Made by a program: the position numbers and the translations under genes. This document shows, piece by piece, positions 22,428 through 32,400 of a stretch of DNA of 64,000 nucleotides. The notes under the pieces are model-generated. The model ran no database searches. It saw nothing but the letters and a program-made list of their open reading frames with translations, and had not been told where the DNA came from. Positions within the stretch are counted from its first letter, which is position 1, and every line of letters starts with the position of its first letter. Source of the stretch: Pseudomonas marginalis (GTDB lineage Bacteria > Pseudomonadota > Gammaproteobacteria > Pseudomonadales > Pseudomonadaceae). The stretch lies in the NCBI RefSeq assembly GCF_900105325.1, contig NZ_FNSU01000001.1, positions 310,001-374,000 of the forward strand. The letters are read 5' to 3'.

Positions 22428-23879
22428 TCAGAAGCCGGTAGGGGTGCGAGTGTGCCAGTCGGTGTTCAACTGGTACTGGTGCGCCACATTGAGCAGGCGG
22501 CCTTCCTGGAAGTACGGGGCGAGCAATTGCACGCCCACCGGCAGGCCATCGACGAAACCGGCAGGCATGGACAAGCCCGGCAGGCCCGCGAGGTTGGCGG
22601 TGATGGTGTAGAGGTCTTCCAGGTACTCGGCAATCGGGTCGCCGGTCTTGGCGCCGATCTTCCAGGCCGGGTTCGGCGTGGTTGGGCCGAGGATCACGTC
22701 GACTTCTTCAAAGGCAGCCATGAAGTCGTTCTTGATCAGGCGTCGGATCTTTTGCGCCTTGAGGTAGTACGCGTCGTAATAGCCGGCGGACAGGGCGTAG
22801 GCACCGACCATGATCCGGCGTTGCACTTCGGCACCGAAGCCTTCGCCACGGGAGCGTTTGTACAGGTCGGTCAGGTCCTTCGGGTTCTCGCAGCGGTAGC
22901 CGAAGCGCACGCCGTCGAAACGCGACAGGTTGGAAGAGGCTTCTGCCGGCGCGATCACGTAGTAGGCAGGAATCGCATGCTGGTTGTTCGGCAGGCTGAT
23001 TTCCTTGATCACGGCGCCGAGCTTTTCCAGCTCCTTGACGCTGTTGTGCACCAATTCGGCAATGCACGGGTCGAGACCGGCGCTGAAGTATTCCTTCGGC
23101 ACGCCGATGCGCAGGCCCTTGAGCGAAGCATTGAGGCTGGCGCTGTAGTCCGGCACCGGTTCATCGATGCTGGTGGAGTCCTGGGCGTCGAAGCCTGCCA
23201 TGCCTTGTAACAAAATCGCGCAGTCTTCGGCCGTGCGGGCCAGTGGGCCGCCCTGATCGAGGCTGGAGGCGTAGGCGATCATGCCCCAGCGGGAAACCCG
23301 ACCGTAGGTCGGCTTCAGGCCGGTGAGGTTGGTGAAGGCCGCCGGCTGGCGGATCGAGCCGCCGGTGTCGGTGGCCGTGGCGGCTGGCAGGAAGCGCGCG
23401 GCAACGGCCGCAGCCGAACCACCGGATGAACCGCCGGGCACGTGTTCCAGGTTCCATGGGTTCTTCACCGCGCCGTAGTAGCTCGACTCGTTGGCCGACC
23501 CCATGGCGAATTCGTCCATGTTGGTCTTGCCCAGGGTCACGGCCCCGGCAGCGGCCAGCTTGGCGACCACGGTGGCGTCGTAGGGCGCCTTGAAGTTGTC
23601 GAGCATCTTCGAGCCGCAGCTGGTGCGCACGCCCTGGGTGCAGAACAGGTCCTTGTGGGCGATCGGTGCGCCCAGCAGGGCACCGTTTTCACCGTTGGCG
23701 CGGCGTACATCCGCGGCCTTGGCCTGGCTCAGGGCCAGCTCTTCGGTGAGGCTGATGAAGCTGTTGACCTTGGGGTCCAGCTCGGCGATGCGCGCAAGCA
23801 GGGTCTTGGTCAGCTCTTCGGAGGAAAACTTTTTGTCGGCGAGACCGCGGGCGATCTCGGCCAGAGTCATGTGATGCAT
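22428..23879 (-). CDS. gatA: Asp-tRNA(Asn)/Glu-tRNA(Gln) amidotransferase subunit A
   Basis: The 483-residue amidase subunit releases ammonia from glutamine for GatB. The amidase-signature triad is present: lysine in IAHKDLFCTQG (about residue 77), cis-serine in GGSSGGSAAAVAA (about 152) and nucleophilic serine in DTGGSIRQPA (about 176). The N-terminus MHHMTLAEIARGLADKKFSS matches the family, so I keep the first methionine rather than the second three codons later. gatC lies 16 bases upstream on the same strand. Confidence 0.97.
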   Translation of the reverse strand: MHHMTLAEIARGLADKKFSSEELTKTLLARIAELDPKVNSFISLTEELALSQAKAADVRRANGENGALLGAPIAHKDLFCTQGVRTSCGSKMLDNFKAPYDATVVAKLAAAGAVTLGKTNMDEFAMGSANESSYYGAVKNPWNLEHVPGGSSGGSAAAVAARFLPAATATDTGGSIRQPAAFTNLTGLKPTYGRVSRWGMIAYASSLDQGGPLARTAEDCAILLQGMAGFDAQDSTSIDEPVPDYSASLNASLKGLRIGVPKEYFSAGLDPCIAELVHNSVKELEKLGAVIKEISLPNNQHAIPAYYVIAPAEASSNLSRFDGVRFGYRCENPKDLTDLYKRSRGEGFGAEVQRRIMVGAYALSAGYYDAYYLKAQKIRRLIKNDFMAAFEEVDVILGPTTPNPAWKIGAKTGDPIAEYLEDLYTITANLAGLPGLSMPAGFVDGLPVGVQLLAPYFQEGRLLNVAHQYQLNTDWHTRTPTGF

Positions 23880-23895
23880 GAAAGGCTCTTTCCCT

Positions 23896-24183
23896 TTAGT
23901 CGATGACTTTCGGAACCAGGTACAGGCCGTTTTCGACCGCTGGCGCGATGGACTGGTAGGCCTCGCGATTATTGCGCTCGGTCACGACGTCTGCGCGCAG
24001 GCGCTGGCTGGCTTCCAGCGGGTGAGCCAGGGGCTCGATGCCGTCGGTATTCACGGCCTGCATTTGGTCAACCAGCCCGAGAATGCTGTTCAGGGCTGCG
24101 GTGGTCTGTGGAAGATCGGCTTCATTCAGGCCAAGCGAGGCCAGATGAGCGATTTTTTCCACGTCGGAGCGTTCAAGCGCCAT
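23896..24183 (-). CDS. gatC: Asp-tRNA(Asn)/Glu-tRNA(Gln) amidotransferase subunit C
   Basis: The 95-residue GatC stabilises the GatA-GatB complex by wrapping around GatA. The sequence has the family pattern VEKIAHLASLGLNEADLP at the N-terminus and the end segment RADVVTERNNREAYQSIAP. It is the first gene of the gatCAB operon and is divergent from mreB, with a 210-base region that should hold both promoters. Confidence 0.96.
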   Translation of the reverse strand: MALERSDVEKIAHLASLGLNEADLPQTTAALNSILGLVDQMQAVNTDGIEPLAHPLEASQRLRADVVTERNNREAYQSIAPAVENGLYLVPKVID

Positions 24184-24393
24184 GGGAATCTCCAGTGGAA
24201 AACAGAACGGAGGCTGTCCGTGTGTTAGATTGTCGGAACACTACCGCATTTCTACGGTCTTACGGCCGCGATTGTGGGGGTTGGTGCACAGAAAGTCGGC
24301 CAATTTAGCACATTGGCGCCTTGCCCAAAATCCCTGTCGTTGTTAGAGTTTGCCGCACTTTTTTACCCACGCGTTGCCTAGGGTCCTTTCCCC

Positions 24394-25431
24394 ATGTTCA
24401 AGAAACTGCGTGGCATGTTTTCCAGCGATCTTTCCATTGACCTGGGCACTGCCAACACCCTTATTTACGTGCGCGAGCGCGGTATCGTCCTGAATGAGCC
24501 GTCGGTTGTGGCCATTCGGACCCATGGTAATCAGAAAAGTGTCGTTGCCGTCGGCACCGAGGCCAAGCGCATGCTCGGCCGAACACCAGGCAATATTGCT
24601 GCCATTCGTCCGATGAAAGACGGCGTGATCGCCGACTTCAGCGTCTGCGAAAAGATGCTGCAGTACTTCATCAACAAGGTTCACGAAAACAGTTTCCTGC
24701 AGCCCAGCCCTCGTGTGCTGATCTGTGTTCCGTGCAAATCCACCCAGGTGGAGCGTCGTGCCATCCGTGAATCGGCCCTTGGCGCCGGTGCCCGCGAAGT
24801 GTTCCTGATCGAAGAGCCGATGGCTGCTGCGATCGGTGCCGGCCTGCCGGTTGAAGAAGCGCGCGGTTCGATGGTGGTGGATATCGGTGGTGGTACCACT
24901 GAAATCGCCCTGATTTCTCTGAACGGTGTGGTGTATGCCGAATCCGTACGTGTAGGCGGCGACCGTTTCGACGAAGCGATCATCACTTATGTACGTCGCA
25001 ACTACGGCAGCCTGATCGGCGAATCCACCGCCGAGCGCATCAAGCAGGAAATCGGTACCGCTTACCCGGGCGGCGAAGTTCGCGAAGTCGATGTTCGCGG
25101 TCGCAACCTGGCCGAAGGCGTTCCACGTGCCTTCACCCTGAACTCCAATGAAGTGCTGGAAGCTCTGCAAGAGTCCCTGGCCACCATCGTTCAGGCTGTG
25201 AAGAGCGCCCTGGAGCAATCGCCGCCGGAGCTGGCTTCTGACATCGCCGAGCGAGGCCTGGTGCTGACCGGTGGTGGCGCCCTGTTGCGCGACCTCGACA
25301 AGCTGCTGGCCCAGGAAACCGGCCTGCCGGTGATCGTCGCCGAAGACCCGCTGACCTGCGTTGCCCGTGGCGGTGGTCGTGCACTGGAAATGATGGATAA
25401 ACACACCATGGACCTGCTCTCCAGCGAATAA
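24394..25431 (+). CDS. mreB: Rod shape-determining protein MreB
   Basis: The 345-residue actin-like filament protein directs lateral wall synthesis at the cytoplasmic membrane. Visible are DLGTANTLIYV (phosphate 1), DIGGGTTEIALI (phosphate 2), and the adenosine motif LTGGGALLRDLDKLL. The N-terminal MFKKLRGMFSSDLS is an amphipathic membrane-binding helix. The length is normal. mreC and mreD follow. Confidence 0.98.
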   Translation: MFKKLRGMFSSDLSIDLGTANTLIYVRERGIVLNEPSVVAIRTHGNQKSVVAVGTEAKRMLGRTPGNIAAIRPMKDGVIADFSVCEKMLQYFINKVHENSFLQPSPRVLICVPCKSTQVERRAIRESALGAGAREVFLIEEPMAAAIGAGLPVEEARGSMVVDIGGGTTEIALISLNGVVYAESVRVGGDRFDEAIITYVRRNYGSLIGESTAERIKQEIGTAYPGGEVREVDVRGRNLAEGVPRAFTLNSNEVLEALQESLATIVQAVKSALEQSPPELASDIAERGLVLTGGGALLRDLDKLLAQETGLPVIVAEDPLTCVARGGGRALEMMDKHTMDLLSSE

Positions 25432-25459
25432 GATCGTTGGTTGCACCATGTTTCGCCCG

Positions 25460-25485
25460 CAGGCAGCACTTTGCAGTGCTGCCTG
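25460..25485 (+). other. Hairpin between mreB and mreC
   Basis: CAGGCAGCACT and AGTGCTGCCTG form an eleven-base-pair perfect stem with a TTGC loop, 29 bases after the mreB stop codon. There is no T-run. It may act as a partial terminator or stabiliser that keeps MreB above MreC/D. Confidence 0.6.
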
Positions 25486-25569
25486 TTGGCGTTTATCTTC
25501 TTCAATCTGCATCCAGGCCGGTTAGATGCCGTATGAATAAAGAGAACATTTGCCTGGGAGGAGCGGCCT

Positions 25570-26691
25570 ATTAAACCGCTTTTCGCCAAAGGCCCCTCAT
25601 TGGGCGTGCGCTTATTGGTGCTGGTCGTGCTTTCGGTCGCATTGATGGTGGTCGATGCCCGCTTTGCGCTGCTCAAGCCGGTGCGTAGCCAAATGTCGCT
25701 GGTGTTGATGCAGACCTACTGGATCACCGACCTGCCGCAACGTCTCTACCAGGGCGTGGCCAGCCAATTTGGCAGCCGCACCGAACTGGTTGCCGAGAAC
25801 GAAAAACTCAAGACCGAAAACCTGCTGTTGCAGGGGCGCATGCAAAAGCTGGCAGCCCTCACCGAGCAGAACGTTCGGCTGCGCGAGTTGCTTAACTCTT
25901 CTGCGTTGGTCAACGAAAAGGTCGAAGTGGCCGAGTTGATCGGCATGGACCCCAACCCCTTTACCCATCGCATCATCATCAACAAGGGTGAGCGCGACGG
26001 TGTGGTCCTTGGTCAGCCGGTACTGGATGCTCGGGGACTGATGGGGCAGGTCGTCGAGCTGATGCCCTACACCTCGCGGGTCCTGCTGCTGACGGACACC
26101 ACCCACAGCATTCCGGTGCAGGTCAACCGTAACGGCTTGCGCGCGATTGCCAGCGGTACCGGTAACCCTGAGCGCCTGGAATTACGTCACGTCGCGGATA
26201 CGGCCGACATCAAGGAAGGCGACCTGCTGGTCAGCTCCGGCCTGGGCCAGCGGTTCCCGGCAGGCTATCCGGTGGCAACGGTCAAGGAAGTGATCCACGA
26301 TTCCGGCCAGCCCTTCGCCATTGTGCGTGCCGTGCCCACTGCCGCCCTGAACCGCAGCCGCTACCTGTTGCTGGTGTTCAGCGACAACCGTACTCCGGAA
26401 GAACGCGCCAACGACGCCGCCCAGGCCCAGGAAGCGGAAGACAAGAAGAACGGCACCGCGCCGATCATTCCTGCGACCGTGCCCAAGCCTCAGTCGACTA
26501 CCCCCGTTGTACCGGCGGCAACTCCGGCAGCTACTGCGCCTGTGGCCACACCGGTCAAGCCTGCGGTCCATAGCGTGCACCCGGTGAAACCGACTGCAGC
26601 GAAACCGCCGGCCACCACGCCTGCCACTACGACGCCCGCTGCGAAGCCTCCAGCCGCAGCCCCGGCCACCACACGGCAGAGGGAGGAATAA
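25570..26691 (+). CDS. mreC: Rod shape-determining protein MreC, apparent ATT start
   Basis: MreC is a bitopic protein of the elongasome, with one N-terminal helix and a periplasmic coiled coil plus beta domain. The conserved N-terminus KPLFAKGPSLGVRLLVLVVL begins right after an ATT at 25570. GGGAGGAG lies six bases before that ATT. No ATG, GTG or TTG lies upstream in frame before a stop, and the first one downstream (TTG, 25600) has no ribosome-binding site and would remove ten conserved residues. The coiled coil is about residues 70-110 and the beta domain 120-275. The last 90 residues are a Pro/Ala/Thr-rich tail that looks disordered. Confidence 0.92.
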   Translation: MKPLFAKGPSLGVRLLVLVVLSVALMVVDARFALLKPVRSQMSLVLMQTYWITDLPQRLYQGVASQFGSRTELVAENEKLKTENLLLQGRMQKLAALTEQNVRLRELLNSSALVNEKVEVAELIGMDPNPFTHRIIINKGERDGVVLGQPVLDARGLMGQVVELMPYTSRVLLLTDTTHSIPVQVNRNGLRAIASGTGNPERLELRHVADTADIKEGDLLVSSGLGQRFPAGYPVATVKEVIHDSGQPFAIVRAVPTAALNRSRYLLLVFSDNRTPEERANDAAQAQEAEDKKNGTAPIIPATVPKPQSTTPVVPAATPAATAPVATPVKPAVHSVHPVKPTAAKPPATTPATTTPAAKPPAAAPATTRQREE

Positions 26692-27179
26692 TGGCCGGTA
26701 CTCATTCGAGCAATGGCTGGATCGTCTGGCTGACATTCGCCATCGGCTTGCTGCTCAGCGTTTCGCCGCTGCCGCAGTTCATGGAGATCCTGCGTCCGCT
26801 GTGGCTGGCATTGCTGCTGGCATTCTGGTCGCTGAACCTGCCGCATAAAGTGGGCATGGTCACGGCCATGTTCCTGGGCTTGGCGGAAGATGTGCTGTAT
26901 GGCACCTTGCTGGGCCAGAACGCGTTGATCCTGACCCTGATCACCTTCCTGGTGCTGTCGTTGCAGCAGCGCCTGCGCATGTTCCCGATGTGGCAGCAAT
27001 GCCTGGTGATCCTGGTGATCTTCGGCCTGGCGCAGTTGGTACAGTTGTGGCTCAGTGCCTTGACCGGCAACCGCCAGCCAACCCTGGCGCTGGTGTTGCC
27101 GGCCCTGGTCAGTGCGCTGTTGTGGCCGTGGATCAGCTTCGGCCTGCGTGGGTTACGTCGTCGCTATAAAATCAATTGA
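26691..27179 (+). CDS. mreD: Rod shape-determining protein MreD
   Basis: The 162-residue membrane protein has five to six hydrophobic helices, the typical size for MreD. The segment GLAEDVLYGTLLGQNAL is the recognisable conserved loop, and the protein ends with a basic tail (RGLRRRYKIN). It completes the MreBCD morphogenesis set. Its ATG shares one base with the mreC stop codon, showing translational coupling. Confidence 0.94.
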   Translation: MAGTHSSNGWIVWLTFAIGLLLSVSPLPQFMEILRPLWLALLLAFWSLNLPHKVGMVTAMFLGLAEDVLYGTLLGQNALILTLITFLVLSLQQRLRMFPMWQQCLVILVIFGLAQLVQLWLSALTGNRQPTLALVLPALVSALLWPWISFGLRGLRRRYKIN

Positions 27180-27230
27180 ATGGATTGCGAGGCTCTGCCT
27201 GGTTATCGAACCCTACAGGGAGAGTCTGCA

Positions 27231-27827
27231 ATGAATTCGCTATATCTGGCCTCGGGCTCCCCGAGGCGGCGTGAACTGCTGACCCAGATCGGTGTGCCTT
27301 TCACCGTGGTCAGCGCCGCCATTGATGAAACCCCTCTTACAAACGAAACCCCTGTTTCCTACGTCGAGCGTCTCGCTCGAGGTAAGGCCGCAGCGGGTTT
27401 TGCTGCGCTCGGGCAACGCTCGGCCGCCTGCGTCCTGGGCGCCGATACCGCAGTGATCGTGGACGGCAAGATCCTCGGCAAGCCCGTAGACCAAGCCGAT
27501 GCGTTGGCGATGTTGATGGCACTGGCGGGGCGTGAACATGAAGTTCTGACTGCGATTGCCCTGACTGACGGCCAGCGCTGTGAAACCCGATGTGTAAGCA
27601 GTCGTGTACTTTTCCGTGGGATTTCTGTCGAGGAGGCTACAAGCTACTGGCACAGCGGCGAACCCCAGGACAAGGCGGGCGGCTATGCTATCCAAGGGCT
27701 TGGCTCGGTGTTTGTGGCCGGGCTCAATGGCAGCTATTCCGCCGTGGTAGGCCTGCCGGTGTGCGAAACCGCGCAACTGCTTGCCCAATTCGGCATACCC
27801 TGTTGGCAAAACCTTACCGCGCGCTGA
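27231..27827 (+). CDS. maf: Maf-family nucleoside triphosphate pyrophosphatase (dTTP/UTP type)
   Basis: The 198-residue Maf protein hydrolyses non-canonical or house-cleaning nucleotides. Motifs are LASGSPRRRELL at residues 6-17, the E-R-LARGKA helix, GADTAVIVDG around residue 72, and DKAGGYAIQG around 152. The last matches YhdE-type dTTP/UTP pyrophosphatases rather than the m7GTP type. AGGGAGAG lies before the ATG at 27231. It sits between mreD and rng, the conserved order in gammaproteobacteria. Confidence 0.94.
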   Translation: MNSLYLASGSPRRRELLTQIGVPFTVVSAAIDETPLTNETPVSYVERLARGKAAAGFAALGQRSAACVLGADTAVIVDGKILGKPVDQADALAMLMALAGREHEVLTAIALTDGQRCETRCVSSRVLFRGISVEEATSYWHSGEPQDKAGGYAIQGLGSVFVAGLNGSYSAVVGLPVCETAQLLAQFGIPCWQNLTAR

Positions 27828-27898
27828 ACGCGTTACTCCAGCGCCCAGCCTTACAGCGATCGGTCACTATTGTGAAAACGCCTGAACGAGACCCAGCC

Positions 27899-29356
27899 AT
27901 GAGTGAAGAGATTCTGATCAATATCACGCCGATGGAATCGCGCGTGGCGGTGGTAGAGAACGGTGTTCTGCAAGAAGTGCATGTCGAGCGCACCCAGAAA
28001 CGCGGGATCGTCGGCAATATCTACAAGGGCAAGGTGGTGCGGGTGTTGCCGGGGATGCAGGCGGCATTTGTCGATATCGGCCTGGACCGGGCAGCATTTA
28101 TCCACGCCTCGGAGATTTCCCTGCGCGAAGGGCCGGCGGTGGAAAGCATCAGTGCCTTGGTGCATGAAGGGCAGAGCCTGGTGGTGCAAGTCACCAAGGA
28201 CCCCATCGGCTCCAAGGGCGCACGCCTGACCACTCAACTGTCGATTCCGTCGCGCTACCTGGTGTATATGCCGCGCACCGCCCATGTCGGCATTTCCCTG
28301 AAAATTGAAGACGAAGCCGAGCGCGAGCGCCTGAAAAAGGTGGTCAGCGATTGCGTGGCCGCTGAAGGTATCAAGGAAGCGGGCGGCTTTATCCTGCGCA
28401 CCGCAGCCGAGGGCGCCGGTGCCGACGAAATCCTCATGGACATTCGCTACCTGCGGCGCCTGTGGGACCAGATCGGCGCACAGATCAAGACCATTGGCGC
28501 GCCGAGTGTGATCTACGAAGACCTGGGCCTGGCCCTGCGTACCTTGCGCGACCTGGTCAGCCCCAAGATCGAGAAAATTCGCATCGACTCGCGGGAAACC
28601 TTCCAGCGCACCACGCAATTTGTTGCCGAGCTGATGCCGGAAATTGCCGATCGCCTGGAGCATTATCCTGGCGAACGGCCGATCTTCGACCTGTATGGCG
28701 TCGAGGACGAAATCCAGAAAGCCCTGGAGCGCAAGGTGCCGCTCAAGTCCGGTGGCTACCTGGTGGTGGACCCGGCGGAAGCGATGACCACCATCGACGT
28801 CAACACCGGCGCGTTCGTAGGCCATCGCAACCTTGAAGAGACCATCTTCAAGACCAATCTCGAAGCGGCCACGGCGATTGCTCGTCAACTGCGCCTGCGT
28901 AACCTGGGCGGCATCATCATCATCGACTTCATCGACATGGAAGATGAAGAGCACCAGCGCCAGGTGCTGCGCACGCTCGAAAAACAGCTGGAGCGCGATC
29001 ACGCCAAGACCAATATCATCGGCATCACCGAGCTTGGCCTGGTGCAGATGACCCGCAAGCGCACCCGCGAGAGCCTGGAGCAGGTGCTGTGCGAGCCCTG
29101 CAGCAGTTGCCAGGGCCGCGGTAAGTTGAAGACTCCGGAAACGGTTTGCTACGAGATTTTCCGGGAAATCCTCCGAGAGGCACGGGCCTACCAGGCCGAA
29201 GGTTATAGAGTGCTTGCCAACCAGAAAGTGGTCGACCGCCTGCTGGATGAAGAGTCCGGTAACGTGGCTGAGCTGGAGGGGTTTATCGGGCGTACGATTC
29301 GCTTCCAGGTCGAAACCATGTATTCCCAGGAACAATATGACGTGGTGCTGCTCTGA
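27899..29356 (+). CDS. rng: Ribonuclease G
   Basis: The 485-residue endoribonuclease processes 16S rRNA 5' ends and decays some mRNAs. An S1 domain opens the protein (GNIYKGKVVRVLPGMQAAFVDIG, residues about 38-60). The catalytic aspartates lie in TTIDVNTGAF and IIIIDFIDMED. The Zn-link motif CEPCSSCQGRG is at about 400. No long C-terminal scaffold domain is present, which separates it from RNase E. An upstream reading frame is open but MSEEILINITPMESRVAVV is the true family start. Confidence 0.96.
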   Translation: MSEEILINITPMESRVAVVENGVLQEVHVERTQKRGIVGNIYKGKVVRVLPGMQAAFVDIGLDRAAFIHASEISLREGPAVESISALVHEGQSLVVQVTKDPIGSKGARLTTQLSIPSRYLVYMPRTAHVGISLKIEDEAERERLKKVVSDCVAAEGIKEAGGFILRTAAEGAGADEILMDIRYLRRLWDQIGAQIKTIGAPSVIYEDLGLALRTLRDLVSPKIEKIRIDSRETFQRTTQFVAELMPEIADRLEHYPGERPIFDLYGVEDEIQKALERKVPLKSGGYLVVDPAEAMTTIDVNTGAFVGHRNLEETIFKTNLEAATAIARQLRLRNLGGIIIIDFIDMEDEEHQRQVLRTLEKQLERDHAKTNIIGITELGLVQMTRKRTRESLEQVLCEPCSSCQGRGKLKTPETVCYEIFREILREARAYQAEGYRVLANQKVVDRLLDEESGNVAELEGFIGRTIRFQVETMYSQEQYDVVLL

Positions 29357-29432
29357 TCCCCATTCGCTTTCTTTTTACGCGACTCGCAGACCTTGATCTG
29401 CAGTCCGACTACTGCCTTGAGGGTCGCCTGAC

Positions 29433-32400
29433 ATGGAGCGTCTGACACGCTTTTTTGCCGCTTTGACCCGTTGGGGCCTTGGGCTGTGCGCCTTGCTGCT
29501 GGTGTTGGCGGCGGTGTATGTGAGCCTGGGGCGTGAATTGACCCCGCTGGTGGCCGAATACCGCGCGGAAATCGAAGCCAAGGCCCAGGCTGCGGTGGAC
29601 ATGCCTGTGCACATCGGCAGCCTTGAAGGCCGCTGGAGCGGTTTTGCGCCCGTGTTGCTGGCCCACGACGTAATGGTCGGCGAGGGCAGCAGTGCCTTGC
29701 GCCTGGACCAGGTCGAAGTGGTGCCGGACATGTGGGCCAGCCTGACGGCGCGCGAAGTGCGTATTGCGCACCTGGAAGTCAGTGGCCTGCAACTGAGCGC
29801 CAAGGAAGACAAGGACGGCCATTGGGCGCTGCAAGGCTTGCCGATACAGGACGACCAGCCGCTGGACCCGGAGCAATTGCTCAAGCGCATGCAGATGGTC
29901 AAGCGCGTATCGCTGCTCGACAGCCAGGTCACCCTGCAACCGTTCGACCAGGCGCCGCTGACCCTGACGTATGTGGGCTTGAGCCTGCACACGGGCGTCA
30001 CCCGCCAGCGCCTGGACGCTCGCCTGACCTTGCCCGACGGCCAGCCCCTGGCCCTGAGCCTGCGCAGCCGCATTCGCGCGAGCCAGTGGAAGGACGCGGA
30101 AGTCGAGGCCTACCTGAGCCTGCCGCAGAGCGACTGGGCCAAGTGGATCCCCGCCAGGCTGACCCAGCAGTGGAAACTCACGCAGTTCAAGGCCGGCGGT
30201 GAGTTCTGGCTGAACTGGGGTAAAGGCACGGTGCAAAGTGCGGTCGTGCGCCTCAACTCGCCGCAGGTGAAGGGCAGCTACGCCGAACGCAAGCCGGTGC
30301 ATATCGAAAACCTCGCACTCACGGCCTATCTGCAACGCAGCGATACCGGCTTGAAGGTGTTGTTTGATTCCCTGGCGATGAACCTGGGCGAGACCCGATG
30401 GGAATCGCGCCTGCAATTGCAACAGACCCTGGCGACCGACAAGGACCAGGAAGCCTGGAAGCTGCAGGCTGACCGCCTTGACCTGACCCCCATCACACCG
30501 TTGCTCAACGCCCTGGCGCCGCTGCCGGAAGGTGTCGCCAAGACCGTCGAGCACCTGAAGGCCACCGGCCTGCTGCGTAATGTGCTGGTGGATTTCCGTC
30601 CTCAAGACACCACCGATCAAAAAGTCAGCTTTGCCGCCAACCTGGAACGGGTCGGGTTTGACGCCTACTTCGGTGCGCCGGCCGCACGCAACGTTTCCGG
30701 CAGCATCAGCGGCGACCTGGGCCAGGGCGAGTTGCGCATGGACAGCAAGGATTTTTCCCTGCACCTCGATCCGATTTTCGCCAAGCCCTGGCAATACCTC
30801 CAGGCCAATGCACGCCTGACGTGGAAGTTGGATAAACAAGGCTTCACCCTGATCGCCCCGTATATCAAGGTGCTGGGGGAAGAGGGCAAGATCGCCGCCG
30901 ATTTCCTGATTCGCCTGCATTTCGACCATAGCCAGGAAGACTATATGGACCTGCGGGTCGGTATGGTCGATGGCGATGGACGCTTTACCCCTAAATACCT
31001 GCCGGCCGTACTGAGCCCCGCGTTGGATGAGTGGCTGCGCACGGCAATTCTCAAGGGCGCGGTGGACCAGGGGTTCTTCCAGTACCAGGGCTCGCTGAAC
31101 CACGACGCATTGCCGGCCGCGCGCAATATCAGCCTGTTCTTCAAGGTGCATGACGCCGAACTGGCGTTCCAGCCGGGTTGGCCCCATGTGAACAAGGTCA
31201 ATGGTGAAGTGTTTGTCGAAGAGACGGGCGTACGCATCCTGGCCAGCAAGGGGCAGTTGCTCGACACCAAGGTCAAGGACGTCTACGTCAATATTCCCCA
31301 CGCGCCGTCCGGCAAGGAAAGCCATCTGCTGCTTACCGGTGGTTTTGCCGGTGGCCTGGGTGATGGGCTGAAGATTCTCCAGGAAGCGCCAATTGGTACG
31401 GCCTCCACCTTCGCCGGCTGGAAAGGCGAGGGAGACCTGCAGGGCTCGCTGGATCTGGACGTTCCGCTGGTCAAGGGCATCGAGCCCAGGATCGTGGTGG
31501 ATTTCCAGACTGACAAGGCACGCCTGCAATTGGCGGAACCGCCTCTGGACCTGACGCAGCTCAAGGGTAATTTCCGCTTCGATAGCGCCAAGGGCTTGAG
31601 CGGCGAAAAGATTACCGCCCAGGCATTTGACCGGCCGATCACCGCGCAGATCTTTGCCGATGGCAAGCCAGGCAATATCAGCACCCGTGTCGCTGCCAAG
31701 GGGCAGGTGACGGTCAAGCGTCTGACGGATTGGTTGAAAGTCAGTCAGCCGTTGCCGGTGTCCGGTGATATTTCGTATCAGTTACAGCTCAACCTGGACG
31801 GTGCCGACAGCCAACTGATGGTCAGCTCCAACCTCAAGGGCGTTGCGGTGGACTTGCCGGCGCCGTTCGGCATGCCGGCCAGCCAGGGACGTGACAGCGT
31901 ATTCCGCATGACCTTGCAGGGGGCTGAGCGCCGCTACTGGTTTGATTACGGTGAGTTGGCCAACTTCACCTTTGCCGCGCCGCCGGACAAACTCAATGAC
32001 GGCCGTGGCGAGTTGTTCCTTGGCGATGGCGATGCCGTGCTGCCAGGCGCCAAGGGTTTGCGCATCCGTGGCGTACTCTCGGAGCTGGATATCGACCCGT
32101 GGAAAAAACTGGTGAACCAGTATGCTGGCAATGACCCAGGTGGCAGTGCCAAGCAGCTGCTGAGCGGTGCCGAATTCAAGATTGGCAAGCTCACCGGCCC
32201 GGGTACCCAGTTCGATCAGGTTAACCTGCAGTTGGATCGAAAGCCCGCTGCCTGGGGCTTACAGTTCGACAGCCAGCAGGCCAAGGGGGCGGTGAACCTG
32301 CCGGATGCCAAGGGCGCGCCGATTGCGGTCAACCTGCAATACGTGAAGCTGCCGGCGGTGGACCCGACGGTACAGGCTGATGAAAATGCACCGGACCCGT

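Noticed and set aside
29409..31529. 706-codon open frame on the minus strand opposite yhdP
   Set aside because: The plus-strand YhdP sequence is convincing; the antisense product is Gln/Arg rich and has no family features or ribosome-binding site.
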